Below are positions 34,035 to 45,833 of a DNA stretch of 64,000 nucleotides, one piece after another (position 1 is the first letter of the stretch; every line of letters begins with the position of its first letter). The notes under the pieces are model-generated. The model was not told where the DNA came from. It searched no databases and saw only the letters and a list, made by a program, of their open reading frames with translations. A program made the translations under genes and the position numbers. Source of the stretch: Spiroplasma alleghenense (GTDB lineage Bacteria > Bacillota_I > Bacilli_A > Mycoplasmatales > Mycoplasmataceae); assembly GCF_003363775.1 (NCBI RefSeq), contig NZ_CP031376.1:248001-312000 (forward strand), written 5' to 3'.

Positions 34035-37000
34035 ATGAAAAATTCACCAATCAAAGTTTATACAAAAAATTTAATTAAAGAAGCTAATGAAAATAGCAAT
34101 GATAAAGTTAGTTTAAAAGATATCAAATGACCAGTAAATGAACCGTGAAATGTTAACAATTCACGATATCAAAAATTGTACATTAGCTGAATGGACAAGG
34201 TTGAATTTCTTCATATCTTAAATAATAAAAATATTGCAAAAATTAAAATTCAAAATTTAAAAGTTAACCAATTAACCAGAATGCAAAACAATCATAATGA
34301 TATGGCGTATGCCGTTAATAAGATTGCTAAGTCATTAAAATTGGCTGACTCTTTTTTAATTGCCTATGTTGATTATGTAAATAGTATTTTTTCAGTTGGA
34401 AATGAAATGATTGCCACAACTGCAACTTATGTTAATCGCCGAGTGGCCTTCGAAGATATAAAAGGTCCAATTTATGAACCTGGTAAAATTTTATGTCATA
34501 AGTACCAAAAGGTTTATATTGATTGATTAGAATTAATTAATCAAATTAAGAAAATGAATAACTATAATTTAACCATGATTCGTCAGGGAAAATGGGAATT
34601 AATGAAAATTCGCCGCGAGTCATCGTTATATAACCAAAAAGTTAGCAAGGTAAATAGTATTGCAAGATACTTACAATTAGCTGACAATTTTATAGTTGCA
34701 AAAGTTGACTATTTAAATGAAGACTATATTAAAAAAGCCCAGATTGATAATACAGTTGTTTCTTCAAAAGAAGAAATTAAATTTAGAGAAATTATCGGAC
34801 CAATTTTTGATCCTTCAAGAGTTAATAACAGAAAGTACCAACGCCTATATTCTTACTGATTAGAAGAAATCAATAACTTGAAAATTATTCATAATCGTAA
34901 CATAGATTTAATCAGCGATGGATTGATTTCAGAAAGAAAAATTGAAAAACTTCAAAATGAATATAACTATTTGGTAAAAGATGTTAATGAATTATTTGAG
35001 GAATTAAAACTTGCAGATCGATACCGCGTTGCTCGTGTTAATTACTTTATTAATGTTTATGAGAAAAAATACTATCAAGAAGACGCTGGAGAAATGACTT
35101 ATAACGAGATTGATGTTAAAGAATCAGGAGTTCCATTCTTAACTGTTGATAAACCTCTAGAATTAGATTTATCAGAAAAAAATTATGTCGAAACAATGGA
35201 AGCTCAAGAAGTTGTTTACAAAAAAGTTATTAAAGACATTCAAGATACTCAAAAAGTTCTAGACGACTTTGTTAATTTTGAAGAATTTACAGAAGTACTT
35301 CAAGAACCTGAAGCAATTGTTGAAAATAAGACTAATGAAATAATCGAAGAAGATGTTGATGGTGAAGATTACACCGACTACACAATAACAGATGATGATT
35401 TTGATGTGACATTTCAAAATATTAATGATACAGTTGAAGGTAAACCTGTTCAAATCGAAGATACAAGTACAGCTAACTTCATTAAGGAGCATGCACTATT
35501 TGATTGAAATGGTCGACCAGTTTATAATGGTTTAAAAGAACAATTAATTGCGAGTCCAGAAATGAAAAAATTAAACATTAATAATGTTTATGACGAAGAT
35601 TTTCAACCTCTATTTAGTGATGACAAAGAACTTCCATACGGATACTCTTTATTTGATTGATTAGGCGATCAAGTTTATGATGAACTTGGTAATTTTATAG
35701 TGGAAGAAGTTAAAATTAAATTTGAAGACCAAAAACCAAAAACCAAAAAAGATGATACCCAATATATCAAATTTATTCCTCAACCAAAAGATCCAATAGG
35801 AACTAAACTTTATGACTGACATGGAAACCCGGTTTTTGATGCAGACGGAAAACAGTTGGAAACTGATGGAGTTAACGCCCAAATTCCAGAAACAGAAGTA
35901 TTTGATATCAATGGAGATCAATTTATTTTGGACGCTGAAAAACTTCCTTATACAAAAGCTTTATTCAATAAAAACGGATTTAAGTCACTTGATGTTTTAG
36001 AAGATGAAGAAAAACCCTCAACCCCAATAAAAGGAATTCCTGCAGCTGAATATTATGCACAAATAAAAGAATCATTACCAGTTAACTCAACTGAATTAGA
36101 AGTAATCGAAGAGGATATTGCATCTGTACCAGTTAAGCAAGAAGAGCCTTTAATAATAATCAAAAAACCATCTGGAAACAATGGAACGCTACTTTTTGAT
36201 AAAAATGGAAAATTAGTTTTTAATGAAAGCCGTGAACCTTTGGAATTTAGTGAAAACTTAGCTGCTCTAGACTATTCAGGTGTATTAAACAGCAATGGTA
36301 AACCTTTAACTAAGGCTAATAAATCAGACATTGAACTTTTTGATAGCCAAAGAAATCTTATTTTTGATAAGAATGGTTTTATAGTTGAGAAAGAACTCTC
36401 GATTCCAGACGAATTTAAAGAAGAAGTTAAATTCATTAAAAAGCCAATTAAGGAAGATGGAATTCTTTTATTTGACTGCAATAATAGCCCAGTATTTGAT
36501 AAAAATAAAAATCGTCTTTTATTGGATACAAAAATCCAAACATTAGATCCTAAAAATGTTTTTGATAGCAAGGGTAGAAGTATACTTAAGAATAAAGAAA
36601 ATCAAGTTTTTGGACTGGCTCTTTTTTCAGCTGACAAAGAGCAAGTATTTACAAGATCAGGAGAATTAATCTATAAAGATGTTTTGGTTGAATATCATGA
36701 TGATAATTTACAATCAATAAAATTAACTGAAGAAACTTTAGCAAACACTAGTAATTTAGAAAAACCAATTTTATTATTCGATAGAAACAATGAGCCTTTA
36801 TTTAATGAAGAGGGAGAACAATTGGTTGCAAATCCTGGATTTGAAAAAATTGATCCATCAAAAGTATTTAATGCAAAGGGTAAACCAGCATTTAAAAAAG
36901 AAAAGCATCCCGATCTTTCGGCTTTTGATCGTAATAAAAATCCAATATTTAATTCCGATGGAAATTTATTAGACGAACAAAAAACAATTTGCAGTTTACC

Positions 37001-40000
37001 AATTGAAGTAAATTCTAATTCTGAAAATGCTTCAGAAACCCTTGTTGAACCAAAAACGTTGGGCACAGAAAAAAAACTTGCTATGATTGGAACGCTGGTT
37101 TTTGATAAAAAAGGTCGACCAGTTTATGGCAAAAATAAAGAACAGTTTGTAATCGAAGAAAATATAAACTCTATTATTTACTCGAACTTATTTAACGAAA
37201 AATCTCAACCATTATTTAGTGAAAGTGAAATTAAAAAATCCGATTTATCTTTATATGATTTTAATAAAAATAAAATTGTAGACAGCGATGGGACACTGGC
37301 AGAAGTTAATATTAAAGAGATTTCAAAGCCAACCCCAGTTTTTGATATCGATGGTAATCAAATTTTTAATGCAAAAAAAGAACCATTACTTGTAAGGGAA
37401 AATAATATTAATGAAGTTATTTTAGAGAAAAAATTTGATAAAAAAGGTAAGCCTTTAAAATTGCAAGAAAACAAAAAAGCATTATTCACTAAAGAAGGAA
37501 GACAGATTGCTAATAAAAACGGGGAACCACTAAAAGAAAATATTAATCCAAACTTATTAAATAAAACTAATTTAGCTAATGGTACAACAGAGGGCACTAT
37601 TCAAACGACTGTTTTAGCCATGATCAGCGAACCCGTTGTTAAGGCTGGTACTCAATTATTTACCGAAAACCAAGAACCTGTGTTTACAAAAACTGGGGAA
37701 CCATTTATAACTGATGGTTCAATTTCTGCAATTCAAGAACCACTTTACAATAAAGACTTACAAATTTTGATTGACCCTTTAAATAATGAAAATAATAAAT
37801 CGCTGTTTGATAAAAATGGTAAGGAAGTTTTCACTAAGAAAGGTCAACCCGTTTTAGAAGTTAAAGAGATTGAAATTGTCGCCGAAGAAATTAAGACAAA
37901 AACTTCACAAAATGGAGAAGAAATTAAATATATTGAAAAACCAATTGTAAACTTAAACGAACAATTGTATTTAACTGACGGCACTCCGGTTTATAAAGAA
38001 GATGGGACCCCATTAACTTTACAAAAATCTGAAAAAAATTCACCAGAAAAAATATTTAACAAAAATAATAATCAAATAAAATACCCAGAAAATAAAAAAG
38101 TTTTAATTGATGAAAATGGATTAGTAGCCTTTGATGAAAATGGTAATTTAAAAGTTGCACAAATTACTTTAGAAGAAAAACCTGTAAATAAATTAAACGA
38201 TAAAAATAAATTAAACGATGAAAAAATTGCTAATATTTTAGAACCAAACTTTGAAAAACCCATTCTTGTTCAAAGGGAAGTCAAAACTCCAATTGCAAAA
38301 GAAGGAGAACCTTTATTTACCAAAACTGGTAAACCTGTTTATGATATAGATGGAAATCAATTATTAACAAGTAAATCGGATTTAAAAATAATTGATCCAG
38401 TTTTTGATAAAAAAGGAAATGTCATATTTAATCCAGAAGATTTAGAAACTGATAAATCTCTTTATAGTAAGAAGGGACAACAATTATTTGATAGAAACTT
38501 TGAAGCAGTTTGTGACACTCAAACTACTTCGTTTAATCCAGAAACTATTGAGACAAAAACCTTAGAAAATGGACAAATTATTGAAGTTGTTAAAACTCCA
38601 AACGTAGATGCAGACCAACAATTATTCTTAAAAGATGGAACGCCAGTCTACAACCAACTAGGAGAACCGCTTGTATCTAAACCAAATAATGAATTAATTG
38701 ATCAAAAATTATTCAACAAAAAAGGTAAAGATATCACCAGGGACATAGAAAAATCTAAAGACGGAAAAGTTTTATTTGATAAATTTGGAAAAGAAGCTTA
38801 CAGCGAAACAGGTCAAAGAATATTGAAAGAAGATATCCTTGGTAGTGTTGAACCAGAAAATGATATTCAGTTAAATAAAATTGATAAACCATTATCAGAT
38901 TCGAAAGTTTTAAATCATGAAGATGAAGAATTTATTGCGATAGTTAAAAGTCCGGTGGCTCCAACAGGAACACAGTTATTTACTAAAAACCAGGAACCTG
39001 TATTTAGTAAAAATGGTGAACCAATTATGACTGATGGACAATTGGCTAAAATTTCTGAAGTTCTTTACACAAAAAATGGTGAGGTATTATTTGCTCCCAC
39101 TGATGAAAGTACAGATAAATCATTATTTGATAAAAATGGTAGTCAGATTTATCAAGAAAATGGTAAACCTGTTTTAGAAAACAAAGAAGTAAAATTAAGA
39201 AGTCAAGATATCAAAATCAAGAAATTACCTTCGGGAGAAGAAATTAAATATATTGAAAAACCAATTGTAGAATTAAACGAACAATTGTTTTTAGCTGATA
39301 AAACCCCGGTTTATAATGCTGATAAAACCCCGCTGTTATTATCAAGTGAATTAAAGGCAGCTCCGGAAAAATTATTTACAATTTCAGGAAATGAAATAAA
39401 TAATAAGAATGAAAATCAAACTTTAGTTGATAGCAATGGTGTAGTTGTTTTTGATGAAAAAGGAAAGTTAAAAACAATTAAAGAGCCGATTACAAAAGTA
39501 ATTTCGGGTAAAAGTGATTTTGTAAGCGAAAATGAAAATAAAAATTTATCTCTTGAAAATGATTCAAACATGGTTTCTGAAAAAGATGAAAATGGATTTA
39601 TCGAGGAAGATGCACAAGATTACAAACAAGTAGAAGAAAGCGCTTCAAAAAACTTAGAACAAGTACCTCCAACTAAGGAATCATTTGACGAAAAAGAAAT
39701 TATAAATAAAGATAATTTGAGTGAAAATGATAAATATAGCTCAAATAAATTGCAAAAAAATGAAACAGTAATTGCTAAAGTTAAATCACCTGTTGCATTA
39801 GTAGGCACTCAGTTATTTACTAAAGACCAGGAACCAGTTTTTGATGAGAAAAATCAACCTGTTTTATTTAATGGAGATTTAGGAAAAGTTAATTATCCAA
39901 TTTATGATAAAAATAGACAGATTATATTTGCTCCTGACGATGAATCCATAGATAAATCATTATTTAACAATGTGGGTCAACAAGTATATAAGGATAACGG

Positions 40001-43000
40001 AAAGCCCGTTCTAGAAACAAAAGAAATTAAAGTTGATCCAGAAGAAATTAAAACTAAAGTTTTACCTAGTGGTGAAAAAGTCAATTATTTAGAGAAACCG
40101 ATTATTAATTATGGTGAACCCTTATTGCTAAAAGATAAAACCCCGGTTTATAATGCTGATAAAACTCCATTAATCTTTGATAAGCAACTTGCAATTGCTC
40201 CAGAAAAATATTATTCAGAAAATGGGAACTTAATTAGCAATCCTGATAATTCAAAAATTTTAACAAATGAAAAAGGTGTAACCGTTTTTGACGAAAAAGG
40301 AAAACTAAAAACTATTAAAGAACCTATTTTGGAAACAAAAACTGATTTATCTCAGCCAATTCAAAAATTTGAAAGACCAACTCAAACTACTGCAAAAATA
40401 AAAACAGCAGTTGTAGAGATGGGAACACCATTGTTCACAAAAGACTTGGAACCCGTTTACAAAGCGGATGGAAGTCAATTTACAACTGATGGAAAATTAG
40501 CAAAAATTTGAGAACCAGTTTATGACAAGGATTCTAAATTATTATTTGATCCAAAGGATGAAAAAATTGATAAATCATTATTCAGCAAGAATGGTGAACA
40601 AGTTTATAAACCAGACGGAAAACCTGTACTTCAAACTAAAGAAGTTGCTGTGAATACAGAAGAAATTAAAACTAAAACCTTATCTTCAGGACAAGAAATT
40701 AAATACATTGAAAAATCAGCTGTAGAATCAGGTAAACCATTATTGCTGAAAGATGGAACCCCGGTTTACAAAGTTGACGGACAACCATTGTTACAAAGTG
40801 ATATTTTAAAGCAGGCTCCGGAGATATACTATTCAAATGATGGTAGACAGGTAAAAAATATTGATAACACAAAAACTTTGGTTACCGAAAATGGGGTAAT
40901 TGCTTTTGACGAAAATGGAAAACTAAAAACTATTAAAGAACCAATTTCTGAAATTTTTGAGAAACCATTAGATTCAAAATTAGATAAATTAATTTCCTTA
41001 GATAATGAAAAACAAAACACTGATGAAATCATTGATAAATTTAATGATAATACTTTGAAAAAAGCACCAGTTGAAAAACTTGAACTATTCGAAGATGCAG
41101 CGTTTATTCAAGAAGAAGATAGTGATGATTTAGAAATTGAAATAAATGAATTTGATGATGATGAATTTGAAATTCATGAAGAAGAATTGGATTCAATGCT
41201 TGAAGAAGTTAAAGTGGAAAAAACTATTGAAGTACCAGTTGCCCCAATTGGAACTTTGCTTTACAACAAAGATAAGAAACCTGTTTATGACGCTTCAGGT
41301 AAGCAGATTATAATTTCAAAAAATAAAAATCCAATTATTGATGGTATCTATGATTCTAATAGAGAGTTAATATTTTCATCTAGCGATAGAGGTATTGACA
41401 AAACTTTATTTGATAATCAAGGTCGTCAAGTATTAAATAGCGATGGGAAATTAATAACCGAACCTAAAACTGTTTTAGTAAATCCTAGTGATATTAAAAA
41501 TAAAACTTTACCTAACGGAGAAGAAGTTGAAGTTTTCTCTACACCAAATGTTGAATCAGGAATTCCTTTATTCTTAAAAGATGGAACCCGAGTTTATGAC
41601 AAAAAAGGTGACCAATTAAAATCAACAGGAACAACCGAACCTTTAAGAACAGAAGTTTATAATAAAGACGGTCAAAACTTATTTAAAGATCCAAAAAATT
41701 ATCAAAATGGAAAATCATTATTTACCCAAGATCAAATTCCTGTTTACGATATTAGTGGTTCAGCCGTTTTAAATGATAACACGGTTTATCAACCAGAAGA
41801 TAAAAATATTTTAAATCCAGTTGAAAATAATTTAAGTCCTGCTCAAAAAGAAGAACCAGTTGTATTGGCAAAAGTCAAAACTCCGGTTGCTCCGGTTGGA
41901 ACACAATTATTCACCAAGAACCAAGAACCAGTAAAAACTGCAAGTGGAAAGCCATTGTTAACAGATGGACAGGTTTCAAGAATTAACCAACCAGTTTATG
42001 ACAATGTTGGTAAGTTGTTATTTACAGCTGATGATAAAAATTCTGACAAATCTTTATACGACAGCAAGGGCCAAAAAGTTTATTCTGAATCAGGTAAACC
42101 TGTTTTAGAAACCAAAGAAATTAAAGTTAGTCCCGAAGAGATCAAAGTTAAATCATTACCAAATGGAGAGAAGATTGAATATATCGAAACTCCAATTGTA
42201 GAATACGGAGAACCGTTATTCTTAAGTAATGGAAATCCAGTCTATAATTTAGATGGAACCCCATTGTTATTTAGCAAGGAGTTGAATAAAGCTCCAGAAA
42301 CTTTATATAATAGTCAAAGCGAGCCAATCAATAACTTTGCAGAATCAAAAGAACTAGTGGATAAAAAAGGTCAGCCAGTTTTTGATGATCAAGGTAAACC
42401 TAAAACTATCAAAAAACCTGTAACAGAAACTAAGACTATTAAAGAAACAGAAAAACCTGTAACAGAAAATAAAGCTATTAAAGAGGTTGAAACAACTAAA
42501 CCAATTGCTAAACCAATTATTATTGAAAAAATTGATGAGTCAATCTTAAAAACTGATGAATTAATTTTATTAGAACCAATTGTTGAAAGTGGAACTTTAT
42601 TATTTGATAAAAAAGGTGAACCAGTTTATGATGGCCAAGGAAATCAATTGACTGCAAAAAGTATTGATGAATCAATTGTTGAAGAAATGTTTGATGCAAA
42701 AGGGAAAAATCTAAATCCTAAATCAGATGATTTTGATAAAAAACCTCATTTATTTGACCAACAAGGTAATAAAGTAACTGATAGTTCTGGTGCTTTAATT
42801 GTGAAAGAATCAATTATCAGTGTTGATGAAATTGCGCAAAATAATCTTGACGATGAAGTGATTGAAGTGATTGTGGTTCCAGTAGCTAAAAATGGTACAA
42901 AGCTTTATACTAACGATAATAAACCAGTCTTCTATTCAAGTGGTCAACCAGTTAAAGCAGATGATAATTTAGTTGATTATGATTTCTCAGATATTTATAA

Positions 43001-43877
43001 CGCTGAGGGTGATTTGATTCTTGAAGAAAACGAAAATAAAGAACTGTTTGATTCTCAAGGGACTCAAGTAATTGAAGATGGTAAAATGATTAAGGTAAAA
43101 AGAGCTATTAGAAAAAAAGCTAAGGCTCAAAAAGATTTAAAAGCCAAAGAGAAAGCTCGAATCAAAGAAAACATCGATAAAGCTAATCGCGGGGAAAAAC
43201 CTGTTTTAAATAACTCAAATCTTAATAATGTGTTTGATGAAGCAAACTCAAGATTAGGGCAAATTAGAGAAGAGTTAAAACAAATTACCAATGATCAACT
43301 TGAAGATTCAAGACCAAAATCAGCATTTGACAAATTATCACCAGAATTTGAAGATGATTACAAAACTGATTATGATTTAATTGATTTTAATAATTCAAGA
43401 AGACGTCAAAAAGAATTTACAGATGACTTACAACCAATTCCGCAAATGAATCAAAATTTTGTGCCAAAACAAAATGGATTCTTTGATAAGATTGAAGATC
43501 GCATGAGTTCAATTGAAAACATGCTAGCTATTTTAACTCATCAAGAAAAAACTATGGACTCAGATCGAATTAGAATTTTGCGCGAAGACATTGAAAGAAT
43601 TTATTCAGACTTAAATAATATTAACTCTAGTGTTCCTAAGTTTGGTTATAACTCAAACCCAAACCGAAAAGCTAATGACTTTGATATTTGTGGATGTTCG
43701 CCAAACGGATGTGGTTCTCAAAAGAGAAAACACCATGTTTATAATGCAGGAAACAATAGTTCACAGCGTCACAATGACTTTAGAGTTGCTAACTTTAGTC
43801 ACCACCACAATTGCCACCATCAACAAAAAGATGGACGCCAATTTTGTGAACACTGTGGTAAAACCTATAAATATTAA
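34035..43877 (+). CDS. Giant repeat protein, putative cytoskeletal/scaffold
   Basis: A single frame of 3280 codons, intact with TGA as Trp (e.g. 40509-40511). AAAGGA lies 10 nt before ATG. There is no signal peptide, membrane helix or sortase motif, so it is probably intracellular. Layout: (1) residues ~45-380 hold three repeats of ~112 aa, each starting 'YQ[KR][LV]Y..W' at 45, 157 and 268; (2) an acidic stretch ~385-485; (3) ~488-3019, over 60 short units like 'LFDKNGKPVFD..G..L', nested in ~190-aa super-repeats; (4) a basic helical segment ~3020-3060, then Gln/Asn-rich linkers; (5) a Cys/His-rich tail (~3216-3280) with 'CGCSPNGCG' and 'CEHCGKTYKY', likely zinc-binding. No known family is recognised; terminal-organelle scaffold proteins are an analogy only. 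Confidence 0.9.
34167..35170 (+). repeat. Three N-terminal ~112-aa repeats of the giant protein
   Basis: Coding repeats begin at about 34167, 34503 and 34836. Each starts 'YQ[KR]xYxxW', has a helical stretch with 'LKLAD' or 'LQLAD' followed by 'AYVDY'/'AKVDY'/'ARVNY', and ends with 'GPIYEP'/'GPIFDP'-type sequence. They are diverged (an old duplication) and unlike the downstream short-unit array. Confidence 0.7.
35496..43092 (+). repeat. Short-unit repeat array with ~190-aa super-repeats
   Basis: The array is built of ~18-25-aa units of the form 'LF[DT]KNGxPV[FY]xxxGxxL'. From ~37630 the units are organised in super-repeats that begin 'VGTQLFTKNQEPVF', pass 'DKSLFDKNG', 'GKPVLETKE', 'GEEIKYIEKPI', 'LKDGTPVYNADGTPL' and 'APE', and end 'VFDEKGKLKTIKEP'. 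They start near 37630, 38287, 38953, 39790, 40408, 41236 and 41878, with shortened copies near 42580 and 42865. Confidence 0.85.
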
Positions 43878-43885
43878 TAATTCAT

Positions 43886-43913
43886 AAAACTCTCACATAA
43901 GTGAGAGTTTTTA
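43886..43913 (+). terminator. Terminator of the giant-protein operon
   Basis: An 11-bp perfect stem AAAACTCTCAC / GTGAGAGTTTT with a 4-nt loop and T run. Confidence 0.9.
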
Positions 43914-43922
43914 CTATTTTAT

Positions 43923-43931
43923 TGCTATAAT
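43923..43931 (+). promoter_or_regulatory. Extended -10 promoter of the 217-aa gene
   Basis: TGCTATAAT (TGn plus TATAAT) lies 16 nt before the ATG, just after the giant-operon terminator, leaving a leader of about 10 nt. Confidence 0.55.
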
Positions 43932-43947
43932 TAAAAAAGAGGTATTT

Positions 43948-44601
43948 ATGATTGACCATTTAGAAGCTATTCAATGAGACTGTGAAACAAGAAAGTTTTT
44001 GGTTTCACAAAATTTTAAAGTCGATTCAAGACTAAAAAGTTTTATTGAAAATAATATATTAACTATCCCAACAACCCAAGATATTGTCAACGAGTTATAT
44101 CCTTATATTGATTTAAAAATTAAAGAGGAATTAATTGCTAAATCAATTGAAAGGGAAAGCTGTGTTAAAAAAATATTGCAAAATTCAATTGCTAAAAAAA
44201 CTAAGTTAATCCCTTTTTTACTGGATGAATGTGATGATAAGTTTCATCAACAAATTGCTAAAAGAATTATTACTGAATTTAACCAAATTATTTATAAATA
44301 TGGGGTCAGTAAAATCCAAACCAACGTAATTAAAATAATTTGAAAAGAAAATCCTGTTATCGGACAAATACCATTTGTCCTTGAAACCAATAATGGGGTT
44401 ATTATTGTTGATATTAGAACGGGGCAAACTAACTTTGAGGACAGAAGCAAGGGGTTATTGTTTTTATATGAAAAACTTTGATCGCAAAATTCTTCATCAA
44501 AAGTTTTAAAGAAAATCTTAATTAATCCTCGTTGAGATATCGCTGTCCAAGAGGTAGAAAATCCAAATAAAAATGAAATTTGAAAGTTATTAAATTTTTA
44601 A
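43948..44601 (+). CDS. 217-aa orphan, possible nuclease-like fold
   Basis: A soluble, mostly helical protein with GAGG 5-8 nt before ATG. The second half contains 'IPFVLETNNGVIIVDIRTGQT' (E at about residue 149, D/R at about 156-157), which loosely resembles the E...(D/E)xK strand of PD-(D/E)XK nucleases, with Arg in place of Lys. This is a weak resemblance and the protein is otherwise unrecognised. Five TGA codons are Trp. Its stop is only 15 bp from the breakpoint where the duplicated surface locus begins, so its original downstream neighbour has been lost. Confidence 0.6.
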
Positions 44602-44616
44602 TACCAGGACAAAATA

Positions 44617-44895
44617 GACTATGAGTGAAGCAATTTTGCACCAGCTAATTTGCAAAGTATCAATTTAACAAGTGATGACCAAGTTTACAAGGATAATATT
44701 TTTCCTTTTGAACCAAATAAAACAGCATATTGAATCAATATAAATAATTTTGGTTTTGGTTCTTATAGTGGAAGTCAGTATATAGAAACAAATGAAGCAG
44801 AAAGTACAATTGATGGAAAAATACAAAATGGTTGAAAACTCAAAGAAGAAACTAAAAAACTGTTTATGCAATTTCAATTCATAAACAGTTTTTAA
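44617..44895 (+). pseudogene. Left-end remnant of the duplicated surface-protein gene
   Basis: These 93 triplets have no start codon and match residues ~235-326 of the 326-aa surface protein at 46819-47799 almost exactly ('DYEWSNFAPANLQSINL' through 'LFMQFQFINSF'). The first half of the gene is missing: homology starts abruptly at GACTATGAG (44617), 15 bp after the preceding gene. It is what remains of a third, leftmost copy of the 2.9-kb repeat unit. The last 13 codons are formed by the terminator hairpin. Confidence 0.85.
44855..44893. terminator. Bidirectional terminator, unit 1
   Basis: A 14-bp perfect stem AAAAACTGTTTATG / CATAAACAGTTTTT with an 11-nt loop. It lies between the + strand remnant and the end of the - strand lipoprotein operon and is repeated 2904 bp further on. 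Confidence 0.85.
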
Positions 44896-44906
44896 GTATA
44901 TTGTTT

Positions 44907-45755
44907 TTAAATAATTCAAGTAGATTCTCAATTTTCAGTTTGACCATCTAAATTATCAAAGGTTGATGTGGCTGTAAAAGTTATTTTCATAAAATCAGTA
45001 CCATTAATTATTTCTCTAGTTTTAAATTCATTAACTTTTGAGGTGAAGAATAGTTCCTTATAAGGAAGCCCTAATGCGGAATCCTCTTTAGAATATAAAT
45101 CTAATTTTTCCTCTATTTTTAGTTTTGCTTCCTCAGTTTTACCGTCCTTGATTAATTCTTTTAATTCTTTTTGACTAGATTGGTATTCCCATGAAAAGGG
45201 ATTATTCTCACTATTTTCATACCCGTGATCATAGCTACTTAGCATGTAGTGAATTGTTTTTGAATCAATTTTACCATTTCTGTCTATTTTTTTTGTTTGA
45301 TTGAAAGTAAAATCAATGTCTTTATATTCATAAGTTTCTCCGCCTATTATATTTTTAATTTTTAAATCGAATTTAATTTTGTATTCTTGACCACTTTTAA
45401 AGGGTTTTTCACTATTAATTTTTTCATCAATATCTGAATGCACCCAAACTTGTCTGATACTTCAAACTTCATTTTCCGGATATTGAAAATCTTTAAACAT
45501 CATCTCAGATATAACATTTTTTATTTTCTCCGCAATCCTGTAACTTAATGAGGTTCATTCTTTTTTGTCACCTACTTCCCCATCAAATAAATAAAACTCT
45601 CCTAAATATTCAAATCTTTGTTCTTTTACTCAAGCATCTAAGTTTTCCGCATTTAATTCCATTTTTTTAACTGGTGTTTCAAAACAAGAAACTACTCCAG
45701 TTGTTGATGTTGTCACTAGTCCCAAAGCAGCCAATACGCTTAATAGTTTTTTCAT
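44907..45755 (-). CDS. Surface lipoprotein L1
   Basis: The 282-aa protein has a lipoprotein signal: 'MKKLL', a hydrophobic core and lipobox 'GVVSC' with Cys at 24. The mature part is charged. It starts 'FETPVKKMELNAENLDAWVK', contains 'SEKPFKSGQEYKIKFDLKI' and ends with the strongly kept 'GTDFMKITFTATSTF' and 'WESTWII'. Four paralogues (L1-L4) lie in two tandem pairs. AGAAGGA lies 5-10 nt before ATG. It is second in a - strand pair after L2 (78-bp gap) and ends at the bidirectional terminator. The function is unknown; a single-domain beta-rich binding protein is a guess. Many TGA codons are Trp. Confidence 0.88.
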
Positions 45756-45833
45756 AATTTTCCTTCTTTCCTATAAAATTTAAGCATTTAAATTAATAAT
45801 AATTTAAATTTATTATGTTTTTATTTAAATTAA

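Noticed and set aside
40509-40511. Apparent stop splitting the giant gene into two long ORFs
   Set aside because: It is TGA, read as Trp throughout this genome; frame and repeats continue across it without a break.
35496-43092. Similarity of the giant array to extracellular YD/RHS-type repeats
   Set aside because: No signal peptide, RHS core or toxin end is present, and the unit consensus differs; kept as unrecognised.
44599-44620. Fusion of the 217-aa gene with the surface-gene remnant
   Set aside because: They share a frame but are separated by a real TAA (44599-44601); the agreement of frame is probably chance.
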